Positions 23,901-37,000 of a stretch of DNA of 64,000 bases are shown here, piece by piece. How positions within the stretch are numbered: position 1 is the first letter of the stretch; each line of letters opens with the position of its first letter. The translations under genes were made by a program, and so were the position numbers. The DNA is from Thalassia testudinum. Its lineage: Eukaryota > Streptophyta > Magnoliopsida > Alismatales > Hydrocharitaceae. The stretch lies in assembly GCA_037157565.1 (NCBI GenBank), contig JAZHRO010000039.1:45446001-45510000 (forward strand). The letters are read 5' to 3'. Below the pieces are notes generated by a model. The model was not told the origin of the DNA and made no database searches. It saw only the letters and a list, made by a program, of their open reading frames with translations.

Positions 23901-26900
23901 CATCCTCTGAGAAGGGCATAGTCAACATGTTTGTCTATGTGTTTGTAATGAATATTGCCTCCCCCCTACCCCCCATCCATCTCCATTGACCCATCCTCCT
24001 TCACGTGAAGACTTTGTAATACTCAGCCGTGCTTTGCCCACCTCTTCCCTTCTAGAAAAATCAGTCCCATTCACTGTCAACTTGTCAATTCAGTTCCTTC
24101 TTCCCCTCTTAGATGCTATCATGTGGAACCTTCAACCATCTTTGTCTAGATTTCACCTTCTACTCCACCTCCAACTTTTTATCCTCCTAAACTGTGCCCA
24201 TATGTCTAGCCTTGGACTCCTCCTCTGCTGATAGGTTGTGTGTATCCTCTCTCCTATCCAACCTAGCAATCTTAGCTTGTGCCTTAGACTTCTCTTGGTC
24301 CTCTCCTTGATTTCCTTCCTGTAGGTCTTCAAAAAGTTTAGCATCCCATAAAGCTTTGATGCCAACCTCACTATCACCGTTCTTGTTGGCTGAAAGGATC
24401 TTCATTTCTCCTTCGCTAGCTGTCCGAACCCCTCCTCTAGCATTACTAGATTTATCAAATTTGAAATACGTACCAAATTGCGTATGTTATAACAACATGT
24501 GATTTGAGAAAGGTTTGTTTAACGGTCTAACATTTGCTAAAGGAAACACCTTAGCCATCTCATTGCTACATAGAAACTTATCAATCTAGATTTTTGCCCG
24601 GTAGCGTTTCCCACGTGTATGCACACGATCAAGCTGACATGTCTAAGAGTGGCAATGGACTCTGTAAAAGCCTCCGAGCTCTGATCTCTCGTTCCTCCAT
24701 CTCCAGGTTTGTGTTCCACCAGGAGAGTGATGTTGAAGTCACCCCTAATCAACTAGGGCTCACCTTGGAACCTATCCACCACTTGTAGCAAGTACTCCCA
24801 AAGTTGTGGCCGAGCAGCATCATTTGATGGACCATAAATTGTGGAGATCACCCATTTGAAGTTGTTGCTCCTTTTCACTACCATACCGTGAATACATGAC
24901 AGCTAATGGAGTCTTGTAGTACAAAAACGTCTTTCCATGCCACAATTATTCCACCCGATCGCCTAACAATGCTTAGGGAGAGGAAACCTTACAGGAACCC
25001 ACCACCCACCACCCACCTCCCTTCACACTCTCTTGTTGCAGTTCTCCATTTTAGTTTCTTGCAACAACACTAAAGCAGGTCCCCATGAATGAAGATACCT
25101 GCCTAGTGCTACCCTTTTTAAAGGGTCGTTAAGCATCCTCACATTCCACAAAAGGACACTAGTCATTGGGAGCCACTAGCAGGCCCCCTCAATCTGACGG
25201 AACCTTGCCACTCTTGCCATAAAGTTAATGTCTGCCTTCGTAAGCTCTCGCATCTACTGTACCAAACACTATTTCTTCCTCTAGGTCACCTTTGGTAGCA
25301 ACATCCATCACTGGTCCTTCGGAGGAGCGGATGACAACTACTTTTCACCCCTTGCCCTGAAAGGTCCATTGGGGGAGGTAGAACACCCCCCCTTTGTCAA
25401 TGCTGTTGCATCGGTTTCCATTTTGATGGCTTAGTGCCCCCACATCCTCCTTGTCCCTGTGTGGAGTGGAAGCCCTTGTTGGCACAGTGGCCCCACCTAC
25501 AGGTGTGGTGGCCACCACCACTTGCTGCTAGTTTGGTGATCTTCGCTGGCTTGAGGACCCATCTGTTGATGTCGGCTCCATCAGTTGGCATGGCGGCTGC
25601 ATCGTCTCCGCTGTCTCCTCAGTTGAACCTTGTGGGCATAACTTCCCTCATCGCTTCTTGCATGAGGACAAGAGGGTGAGCTCTAGAGAGCTTCAATTGG
25701 TTTGGATTCTAAATTGGATTCGGAAGGCCCTTGTGGAGTGCCATTGTTTGCTCCAGACGCACCCCCAAATAAAGTAACATGTGTGGACCCTACTGCAAAA
25801 TCCACGCCATCCAAAATAGGAAGCTCGATTTAACCCCCCTCCATATCCAAATTGAGACCCTTAATTGTGTCGCCATTATTCGCAATAATGACGCATTCAG
25901 AGGTGTTACGAGTTCCTGATGAATCCGCACCATCATTCCCCAAGATCTTAGGCCCCACATTCTTCAATGACTCCTCTGCGATGCATGCTGCAACAACCGC
26001 TAGAGTTTTCACCTTCTAAACTAGTCTTGCCCGTGGCTGAATGCCACCGTCGCCCACCATCAGATGAGGTCCACCACTGTTGCGCACCACCTGTGCGAAG
26101 GATCTCCTAGTTACTCCACCCCTATCACCATCCATGGTGCATGATAGAACCTAAGAGGCCCCCATCATGAAGAAGAGTAAGCTTCATCGGAATCACATGG
26201 CCTTTGTGACCTCCACAACCGCTTGCATGATCGAGAGATTGCCTTACCCAAGTCCAATCCTTTCACAAGACCTCAATCTTGCGAAAGAGGAGACCACTGG
26301 CTCCACCACTTCCAATGTCATCAACATTAGAGGGATTCCCACAATACGCATAGGGATCCTAGCCTTTTGTGGTGGTCATTCCGTGGTTGCCCTGTCGTGA
26401 ATTGTTGGCAGATGCCACTGGATGATTGTGCTTCTAACTCTCGACAGATGGAAGCACCAATCTTCCTTGGTATCTGATTGCAATCCAAAGAGGAGCATCC
26501 TCATCGTCACAAAGGATGCAAGCTTGAAGGGCACCCAAGGGCAAAGCAAGGAGTGAAGCCCGATTCCCTTGCTCCCAGCGACCCACCACACACATTACCC
26601 TACGGTGGTCAATGCTCTTACATCGTAGACACCTCATTGGGTTCCTACAATCCTTCGCAACGTGGTCCCTAGTGTGCCACTTGTAGCACATGGCCTCCTC
26701 CCTTCGGCACTACGTCTTCCTCGTCACAAATCTGAAATAAGTTTTTATCATACAAGTTTATTGTTCTTATATTTCTTTTAACATTGATTCAAATCTGAAA
26801 TAGGTTTTTATCATACAAGTTTTATGGTTCTTGTATCTCATCATCTCACCCTTCATTTTTTTTTCCCATCTCTCTTTTTTCCCTTGGGATGGGGGGGTTG

Positions 26901-29900
26901 TTTGGTGTTTAGCACTTGGAAATCATAACAAAAAAAAGTTTGTATCCATTTACTTGCAGATATACTTGTTTTTGTGCATTGAAGTATTTGAAGATGCTTT
27001 TTGTAGATTCCCATTTCTAGCCCTCTGTATGCAGGACATTTTTTTTCCTTGGGTGTTTGTCCTTTGGAACTCTTATGGAGCATTAGATAATTGATTTTTC
27101 TTTTTTCAATTCTGTTAGCTGATAATATGTGAAGCATTATAATTTTTTTGACAGGACGTTAACTGTAGACTTAGATAATATATTTTTTATTTTACATTTA
27201 TTTGTAGGGGTCCATTAGTAACCTTTTGTCTGTCTTGGGGTTGTTTTGTAATTCACCCTTTTTCCTCTCTCTATATAAAGAGAGGTAGGCTCTCATAATA
27301 AAGTAAGGCCTTTCATTTCGTCCTACTTTAATAGTTATAATTATTTTGATGCTACCCACCAGTCTATGAATAGCCTTTTTACTCAAAATCTTCTTTAGTT
27401 TCAATTGTATGTGCGGGCAATTAGAAATTGAATTCCTTTAAGATTCACAATTTTTTTGAAAAAAATTATCAGGGGCAAAGTTTTTCTATTGGCTTTTGTT
27501 GCTATATATATATATATATTTGTTTGGCCATGGAAGCCTTCTCATAAGTTTCCAAGTGAAGTGGAAGGGGCTACAGCTTGTAGTTAAATTTTTAGTATCC
27601 TACTTGAGTGTATACTGAATCAACAGCAAGCATATAGTAGCCAAACAAGAATCATTTTGATTGGGTGATTTCAAAGGTAGAGTCATCTAAATCGGTGGTG
27701 GTTATGTATTTCATTACAGGAGATTGCCTGCTGATGATCCTGGGAGTAAGATTTTCAGTGGTTTTCACTTAAAATTCAGTGTAACTGGTGGATAATCACT
27801 AGTCTTGAGTGATCTTCCTTTTTGCTTTTGAAAAAAAGTTCAATATGATTAGCTAGTTACTTGTAACTTCTTATGCAGTAATATATTGATGTAAGGCACA
27901 ACATTGGTATTGAACTTCAGCACACAATTTAGGTTAGTTTTCTCCATGGGTTAGTTACAGAAAAGATCATGGGAAGGGGCATTTTCACTTTTAAAACCAC
28001 TTTTTTTTTTTTCCAAAATCTGAAATGGACTGTAAAGTCTTTTCCCTTTTTAGTCCGTTGGCATTAATTTAATACTGGATTCATATAATACTCCTCTCCT
28101 CAAACTCCCTTACATATGTCATTGTAAAAGGGATTTGGGTCTGGCCTTGACTTGGTGGTAATGCTCGGACCCATGGATGATCATCTTGAAGATGGGAATC
28201 CTCTCAGATGTTAATTGCACTTGGAGCTGATCAGGATTGATGAGAGTCTGGAGAGGTGGGGCTTGATGGAGATGGAGAAGTTACATGCACTCAACAGAAA
28301 GAATCGCAGCAGTGAATGAATTCTACTGGTCAATTGTTTTTCCGGTAGCAATAAATGTCTATAGACAAAGTTTATAGCCCCACCTTTGGCATCCCTTTCA
28401 TTGTGGTGATATAGGCATAGCTTCACTGCTGTGATGTGCGATAGTAAACTGCTTGAAATTTTTACCCCCATCCCCACATGAGTAGAGTTCAAGGCAAGAA
28501 GGAGAGCTTTTTCTGGAGGAAGTGGTCTTTAAAAATCAGCTTGAAGGATACATGCATAAGTTGAATGTCTTAAATGTAACATGTACTGGTCTATTACCTT
28601 TTCCGTCTTAGAACACATGATTTTTTATCAAAATTTTGTTCATTTCTCAAGACATAAAGTGCATTAGTAGGAATCGTAAATTTTGTTATTAAATATGCCC
28701 TGGAGATCTTTTTCTGGGTCTAGGATAAGTTAATATTCTCCATCAAAATGGGTATTCTTGGATTTAGTTTGTAAACTAAATTTCAACTGGATGGAATAGT
28801 GAGGTTCTTCACTGACAAATCCCCTGACAACCTCATCTAGGTAGTCCCTTGATTCTTTTCTGATTACTGATATTTACAGATTGCCAATTTTTCTTATTGT
28901 CATCAGAAATCAGTAAGCACAATTTTCAGGCCTAATATAACATCAGTAATTGCTGATGAGTAATGCCATGCACTTGTCCTTTCCTGCATGCGCTGATTAC
29001 ATCCTTTTTCATGATTCCTTTGTTTTCCTTTTTAATATATTAATCAGAAGTTTTTAGCTTTTAAGACTTTTAATCAAGTGTTATCTTTACACATGACTTT
29101 TTTTTTTTCAGACTTTCATTGCTCAAGAGAAACTGTGCCTAACCAGGCTTTGGGTAACCAGTAAACCTTGGACTGTTTCGTATTGGCCTTTAGCAAAGAG
29201 GGAAAGAGTTTTTGTTAAGCTTGGTGATTCTTCAAAAGCCGAGAATGTCAATGATGGGAAAGTCTTGAATGCTTCTTTCTTATATGTATCTATGCCAGTC
29301 TGGATTCTGTTCTTTGCCCTGGGGGTATCGTCTGATAAAGAGATATTCCAGATAATAAATATGGAAAATTGTGATGGTGATTTAGTGAATATATTGTTAG
29401 CAACCATTAGCAGTGCAGATGTAGTTTGTGAGGGTTTCCGCCAAGGGGGGAAGGCGCTCCAATTTCTTGGAGAGGCAATAAAAAAGACCAAGTTTCCACC
29501 CAGTGACAATGTTGAAGAATGCATCTCAAAGTACTTATTTCCCACAATTCAAGGCAATAGACAAAAAGCTCTTTTTCTCGGTTACATGGTTAAGTCTCTC
29601 CTACTAGCATCATTGGGGAAAAGAAAAGTTGACAACAAAGATGATTTTAGAAACAAAAGATTAGCTTTAGCTGGTGACTTGCTTGCAAGGGAGTTACAAG
29701 GCCATATTAGGCATGCTGAAAGGCTTCTGGTGAGGGCAATGCAGAAGGATTTGTGTGGGGACAAGGACCTTTCATTAATTAATTGTTACTTTGATGCATC
29801 GATAATTACCAATGGTCTGAATAGAGCATTTTCAACTGGAATTTGGTTTCATCCATCCAAACGAACTGAGAAATGTACGGGTGTGGTAGCAACACTACGA

Positions 29901-31023
29901 CGAACTAATCCTCTACAGATGTTGTCTGATCTTAGAAAGACGCGCCAGCAAGTTGCATATGCTGGGAAGGTTGGGGATGCTCGATATCCGTATGTCCAAG
30001 ATTCCTCTTTAACAATAACATTCCTTTCTAGGTTGCTCTTATCTACAAACATCGTGTTGCATATGGGATATTTTCAATCATGTGTGCTCAACCATACCAG
30101 CTTTTGTGAAACTTGATTTTTTTTATGTTATACTGATATGCCTTGGTTCTATAATATTTTTCTTTTAAATTATTTTACATAATTGGTAATCATTTTCTAG
30201 AGTTTCTGTCTCTACATTTTCCATGGAGCACTTACATTTTGCTGAATGTTGAACACATATTCATGTGGCTAACTCCCAGCACCTAGGATGTCCACTTGAT
30301 GCATCTTAAATTTGCCAATTTTCTGCTGCTTTTTTTACCTTTGAACATCATGGCTTGTAATTTCATGCTATGCCTGTTCTCTTTTTATAAACCTCTGCAT
30401 TTCTATGCAGAAATCCTTCTTACTGGGGAAAGCTATGCTTTCTATCAACCCCTGATGGAGAAAACTGTGGATTGGTTAAAAACTTGGCCGTCACTGGTGT
30501 TGTCAGCTCTAATTTAGTTCACTCTGAAAGTTCAGTTACTCAATTCAAAGCCTCTTCATCCAAAGCTGGATCAAGTAAAACTGGCTCTGGTAAGTCTGGA
30601 CTGACTGCAGACTTCAGTACAAGAGGGGCCATTATCAAAAAGCTGGTGACTTGTGGAATGGATTCACTAGAAAGCATCCCTTTGGATGCCTTGAGTAAAA
30701 TGGATAAGGTACTTCTTAATGGAGATTGGGTAGGCTCTTGCCGTAATGCCAACTTATTTGTCACAAACTTGAGAAGCATGCGCCGCAAGAGAATGATAAA
30801 TCCACAGGTTGTACTCTCTTTAAAAGCTTTTCTTGCATAATAGATGTCCCCATAATTTGGTGCATTTTAACATATAAACATCTTAAATCTCTTGTTCTAT
30901 ACGTCATATGTCATTAATTATGGAATACTAGCTTCACTTATATAGAGAGACTAATGATAAAATTACCAGCTTCACTTATATAGAGAGACTAATTAAAAAC
31001 TTACGAGAAAAGAAGAAAAACAA

Positions 31024-31099
<76 letters not shown>

Positions 31100-34000
31100 A
31101 CACAACATAATTGTAAAACAATTTATTCTAACATTTCCCTTCAAACTAGAGCACATATATGGTGCCCAGCTTCTTGCATGACTTTTGAATGCAACTTTAA
31201 GGAAGATGCTTATTGAAGATGCCAACAGCTAGTAGTTCACAGAAAATCACAACGTTTCCTTCTGTAATAGAATTATGAATGAAATGCTAGTCCACTTTGA
31301 TATGCCTAGTTCTTTAATTAAAGGCAGGATTAGATGTAATATAAGTAGCTTCCCTATTTCCACAGTATACTGGCATGAGTTTGACTTTTCCTCCAAATTA
31401 GTCAAGAAGAATGAGCCCATATTAGCTCACAGGTTAATTTGTGTTGCATATCTGTTTCGAATTCCAAATTGGATCTTGATGTTACTATCTGATTTTTACT
31501 TTTCCAAGACTTAGATCTCCTCAAGAGAAGTGTTACAAATAGTGAACTTTCTGTCCTCTGATAACTAGCATAATTTGCGTTAGAATACATAAATTTAGAT
31601 TACCATTCCTCTTAATATAATGACTCCCTACTAGGTGAACCTTCAGATACTTCATGGTCCATTGAGCTTTTCTTGTAATGTTGCATAATTACTTAGTTTT
31701 CTACCTTTCAAAAAAAAAAGAACTTAGTTTTCTAACTTAACACGTCTCATTCTCTAGTTCTTTTTGAATGGTTGAAGTTGTATTATTACTATGAAACATG
31801 GCCACTCTATCAAGGGACTTCCTTGAAACTATAATAGATGGTTGAGATATTAGTTGTCAGGGTGAGGGTGAGGTAAAACATGCTTGTTCCTCATGCATTT
31901 AGGAACTAAAGCTATTAGATAATACAAGGACTTAATGTTAGCTCTTTCTCATTCTGAGATTTCCAGTATGTGTGTTGATGTAACTTTGCTACTTTACTGA
32001 AGCTGTTTTTGCAGTGGGATAAAAATTCAGATACTTTCACAGTATCGATGCTATTTTTGCTTCTCCTCTGAAGCAGCTAAGTTCTTCTGTTTTCTTAAAT
32101 ATTGCTTGCTATAGAGAATTACTGTATCATCTGTGCGCTACCTGCTATCCTGTGTGACTTTTGTCCTTGCACCTGAATTGTGATTCCAATAAGCTTGTGC
32201 AACTACAGAATTAATGCTCAATTCTGTAAACATGCTTTCTAATGCAACAGTGCAAAGGGTTGCCTGCCTGATATTAATATATTCCCATTGTAATTTAATG
32301 GGATAATTTCACCTCATTTTGGTAATATGATTTTGGCTTTAATATTGATGTCTTATGGCCTATTTTTTGGTTGATTTTTTCCAATATTGTTATAGGTGGA
32401 AATTAAAAGGGATGGCCATCAGAAAGAAATCCGCATTTTCTCTGACAGTGGCAGAATCATGCGTCCACTTTTGATTGTTGAAAATTTAACTAAAATAAAG
32501 TTGATAAAAGGAGATGTCTCATTTCAGTCTCTTCTGAAGGAGGAAATCATTGAATTTATTGGGGCTGAAGAAGAAGAAGACTGTATTACAGCTTGGGATC
32601 CGAAAGACGTTTTTGATGAGGAAAAGAAATCATCCAATAGATACACACATTGTGAACTTGACCTCTCTTTCTTGTTGGGCTTGAGCTGCTCAATAATTCC
32701 ATTTGCAAACCACAATTTTGCAAGGAGAGTTCTGTTTCAATCTGAGAAACATTCACAGCAGGCAATTGGATATTCGACTACTAACCCCTACATTAGGATC
32801 GACACACTGTCACACCAAATGTATTATCCCCAGAAGCCATTATTCAAGACAATGGTTTCTGATTGCCTCCCAAGCTCTGAAGCTTTTAGGGGGAAACATG
32901 AATTGCCAAGACCTGAAATTTTCAATGGTCAGAATGCTGTTGTTGCTGTAAATGTTCATCAAGGTTACAACCAAGAGGATTCATTGGTGATGAATAGGAC
33001 ATCCTTGGAACGAGGGATGTTCCGTACTGAGCATTTCAAGAGTTACAAGTCTGAAGTCGATAACAAGGAGCTTGTGACTGCCAAGCATCTAAAACTGAAG
33101 GACATGGTATGTTTTGGAAGAATGGAAAGCAGAATTGGCAGAATTGATTCCCTTGATGAAGATGGCTTCCCCTTTATTGGAGCAAGTTTACAGACTGGTG
33201 ATATTATTATTGGAAAAGTTTCAGAGTCAGGGGCTGACAACTGTATGAAGCTAAAGCATACAGAGAAAGGTATGGTGCAGAAGGTTGTGTTATCATCCAA
33301 TGATGAGGGGAAAAATTTTGCAGCTGTCATGTTGAGACAGGTACTTGTTTGTTAACTTTTCTTTTATCTATATAAGAATTCGATTTTATGTGCATAGATA
33401 GATTTGTTATTCTTGGCTTCAGTGTTTGGTGGAAATTTTGATAGCCTGAAAATTCTATTTTTCGACAGTATTCAATGTTTATTTATAAGCCCAGGGAATG
33501 CATGATTCGCTTATTGTGTTGGTAAATAACAACTGAATTCTTTAATGAAACCATGGCTTTTTAATTGTTAATCCGTAAAGGATGTAATCAATGAAGTTTC
33601 ATCTTTACGAGGATAAGTTCGTTTATTGCTTTGACAGCTTTCTGTTTTCTTGGCTTATATATCTTAGTAAGAACTTGGTGGTGCTACTTTTCCATTCAAT
33701 GATTTTTACTATTTTGGATGCTTATTTGTATATGATGATGGCAGGTCCGATCTCCGTGTGTTGGTGACAAATTCTCCAGCATGCATGGCCAGAAAGGGGT
33801 TATAGGCTTTCTTGAAGCTCAAGAGAATTTTCCATTTACAATTCAAGGAATAGTTCCAGATATTGTGATAAACCCCCATGCATTTCCCACCCGTCAGACA
33901 CCTGGGCAGCTTCTTGAAGCATCATTGGGAAAGGGAATATGTTGTGGGGGTGCAACCAAATATGCAACTCCTTTTACCACTGCCTCCATTGATGTCATCA

Positions 34001-37000
34001 CAGACCAATTGCGCAGGTATCAAAGTACATTATTTGAGTAATGCATGTCATCTCTATACTTTTGTCCATCTTAAAAAAATCTATATTTTATTGACCCATT
34101 GAGTATAATGTTTGTTATAGCAATTAACAGCAGTGAAAAATGCAACTTCGGTCCTGCCATATTTTTTAAATGATGGTAACATATTACAAAAAAGATGGAA
34201 ACCAGGAACCACCAAAGGCCCAAAAGTACATCTATACCAGAAGAGAACTCAACCTTTTCATTGCTAGATCTAGTTGCTCTCCATTAAATATCCCTAACAC
34301 ATGCCTAATTGATAACAGTTACCATGGATACATCCACTAGGAGCTTCGCAACATTTCCAGATATTGCTGTTTAAGACACAAAAAAGAGCCTTCCTAGGGA
34401 ACCTGCACTTGGAGGACCAACTGTTGCACTATGCTGCAGCTGTGAATAAACTTTTGAATAGGTGATCCGCAGACTCCATGTTTGCATAAAGGGAGGAGCC
34501 CTTATCCTCCATGCCCCTCCCTCTCTTGCAACAAGCTGCCCTCTTCATGCAATCAGAGTGGTGCATGGTCACTCAAACAATTTTCCTAAACCTTAATGTG
34601 CAGATTGTAAGTCCTTCCACCCCCACCATTCCCCAATGCAACCACTTGAATGGCTGACATCATCATTGAGAGCTTCCCCTCTGAGTAGTGTTCCAATTCC
34701 AAGCAAATTGACCATTTGAAACAGGTTATCCTCAAGGCTGCCGTGCTCCACATCTTTACCATTTCTCTCCAATTCCCTAAGCCATGATGATGAGTGAGTA
34801 CTTTGTCATCAAAAGTGCAAGTTAATTTGAATTGAAAGGTGAAAATAGAAACTGGCAATTTGGGTTGAGATTTACTGGTGGCCTCAAAATATTTATTTAG
34901 ATGATTGAAATTAGATATTACATGATGCTATTCTAACTTGTTAGTTAATATAAAACCACACTTTATAGGCTACCCTTAATGCAAGTCTAGTATGCATCCT
35001 AAACATTGATTAAAGAATAAGTCAATTACTGATTGTATGACTAATTTAGTTGGAACAAATTCCCGCAATCTGTATATCTTCTTGGTTTAGCACACCCTGC
35101 AGTTCTGGCCAAGATTTCAAACCAACTTGGTCTTGGTATCATTAGGCTTGGACTTAACTCATGGAGACCTAAGGCATATACGAAACTTGATAACCAATTA
35201 GGCTTTTGTCAGACATCAGTACTATTCAAGTTAATCACAAAAAAGGAATCTGATTATTCTGTAATCAAATTCTTAGCTGATTTGAGATTGTAAAATCACA
35301 TAAATATGTACAAGATGTATGTATGAAACAAGCATACTTTTATTGCATTAAATGATATATCAATAAGTACAACAATAATATCAGAACACTAGAGTGACAG
35401 AATAAGCAAATTAAAATATCCAACAGGAAGATGATTTGCGGCTGCAACACCTGTCTCGTGTCTTTGGTGCTGCAACCACCAAAGATGATTTAGGATGATC
35501 TTGCAACTGATCAGATAGCCAGGATGATGACTTGAACATACACTAAAGCTATCTATGGGAAGAGTGTTTGTGACAAAACAGAGATGGCAAAGACAAAGAC
35601 TAACATGATGAAAATATTATCTAAGGGGAGGGATAGGCTTCTATTCATTGATCTATGGTTGTTAGATGAGATCTAAGTAGGAAATAGATCAAGGGCTGTG
35701 ATAGGCTCTAGAGGTGATTGTTTTATTTAGGATTTTGATAAAGTATAATTGGCTCAAGTTGTAGAAATAATGTGTCACTAAGAAATTGGAGATGGGGAAT
35801 TGGCATGAATTCTTATTGTAAGCGTGAAATAAAGGCCACGTCAACGGTAAGTGACCACATGGCAGCGTCTAGTTGGCCCACTATTGGGCATGCGAAGTTT
35901 AGGGTTTGCTGTAGTATTTCTTGGTTTGTTTTGCGCCACATGTGGGAAGTTTTGTTAAGAGATTTTGGTTTCTTAGTTGTCAAGTTAGAGAGTTTTAGGA
36001 AAGTCCAAATTAGGATTAAGATTTAGTGCTTTGATTTGTTTCTTGTCATGCAAATTTGTTATGGTGATTGCCTCTCTATAAAAGGAGAGCAATGCTCCAA
36101 ATTTATTCAAGTCTGCAATAATATTTCCTATTTTCCAAAACCCCTTCCTTTCTTCTTCTTCACTACGGACTGCTCTCACTCTCTCCTCTCTCCACATGCC
36201 CCATTATTGAAGAAGGGCTCCACACCACCCTTTCAATTTTCAACTTACAATGCTGTTTTCAAAGAAAAAAAAAAAAATTTACAATGTGGCTAGTGGTTCG
36301 TGGAGACATGAAAATGGTTTGGACTAAGGATGCATGGGTTGTTGGTGGGAATGGTATGTTTGCATGCATGACAAGTGGTTGGTTGGGAATGGATTGGGTG
36401 ATTTGGCATGCAAACATTGGGTAATATGAAGTGTGGTTGACTTGGATTTCGGTGTGGTTGGTGCACTGAGTTAGTGAGGATGCATCAGTGCATGGAATAT
36501 AGGGATTTGTGGATATGGTGCGTGATGGCTGTTTGGCACGAGGCGAAAAATGGGTGGGTGCTGCGAATGTGCATGGGGCAGTTAAGTGGGGGGGGGGGGG
36601 GGGGGGGGGGGAAGAGAATTGAGTTGAGCGGATTTGTTTGTTGTTTTGGTAGGTTTTTTTTCCTCTTTTGGCAGGGGACGAGATTTAGTGAATTTAGGTA
36701 TTTAGTGGTGGAATTAGGTTTATAATCATTGATGATGATATGGGTGGTGTAGACAGTAGGGTATGTGAATTCAAGGGTTATGTTCTCATGGGATGGAATT
36801 TGGTTAATTATAATTGGGTTTAAGTATTGTCAATTTGGGATTAAAGTTGGTGCTTGTGGAATAATTAAGTGCAATAGGAACTTTATGGGAATTAGGTGGT
36901 GCGTGGGGTTTTGGGGTGCATTAGTGTGGTATATTGGTGGTGCCTGTGATTGTTTTTATGCGTGTGAGCTAAGTGTGGTGTGCAAGAGGGTAATTTAGGT

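Larger units (their letters stand above)
19880..25165 (-). pseudogene. LINE ORF2 remnant, reverse strand
   Basis: The minus-strand start at 25165 reads VLLWNVRMLNDPLKRVALG and LVLLQETKMENC (AP endonuclease). It continues with RGDFNITLL near 24750, the RT block NGIEAIKDFKPIALSNAIYS at 23720-23660, and SILDGFVII just before the hAT-like insertion. QYKDNTLFFIKGLE near 21915 lies where YTDD belongs (here YKDN). FGEASELQIDF follows, then zf-RVT text at 20125-19901 (MAECPPMIKIFTWLLRRGW). It is a dead copy, with many stops and three foreign insertions. Confidence 0.83.
19041..26726 (-). mobile_element. L1-like LINE in NRPD2 intron, carrying three younger insertions
   Basis: On the minus strand it shows ORF1 zinc knuckles, AP endonuclease, RT, zf-RVT and the same 3' end (AACCACCCTTT then A-rich) as the LINE at 7.3-12.9 kb. 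The shared end and many shared protein blocks show that they belong to one family. It is interrupted by a 435 bp hAT MITE, an 891 bp TRIM and a 1,247 bp hAT-like element; removing them leaves about 5.1 kb. It lies antisense to NRPD2 and must be removed with the 11.1 kb intron. Confidence 0.87.

Noticed and set aside
28134..28200. Possible second SINE head (TTGACTTGGTGGTAATG)
   Set aside because: No A tail, no B box and no flanking duplication were found.
29990..30116. C-terminal extension of the NRPD2 exon frame
   Set aside because: Homology stops at the GTATGT donor at 29990 and resumes at 30411 with the correct phase; the extension is intron read-through.
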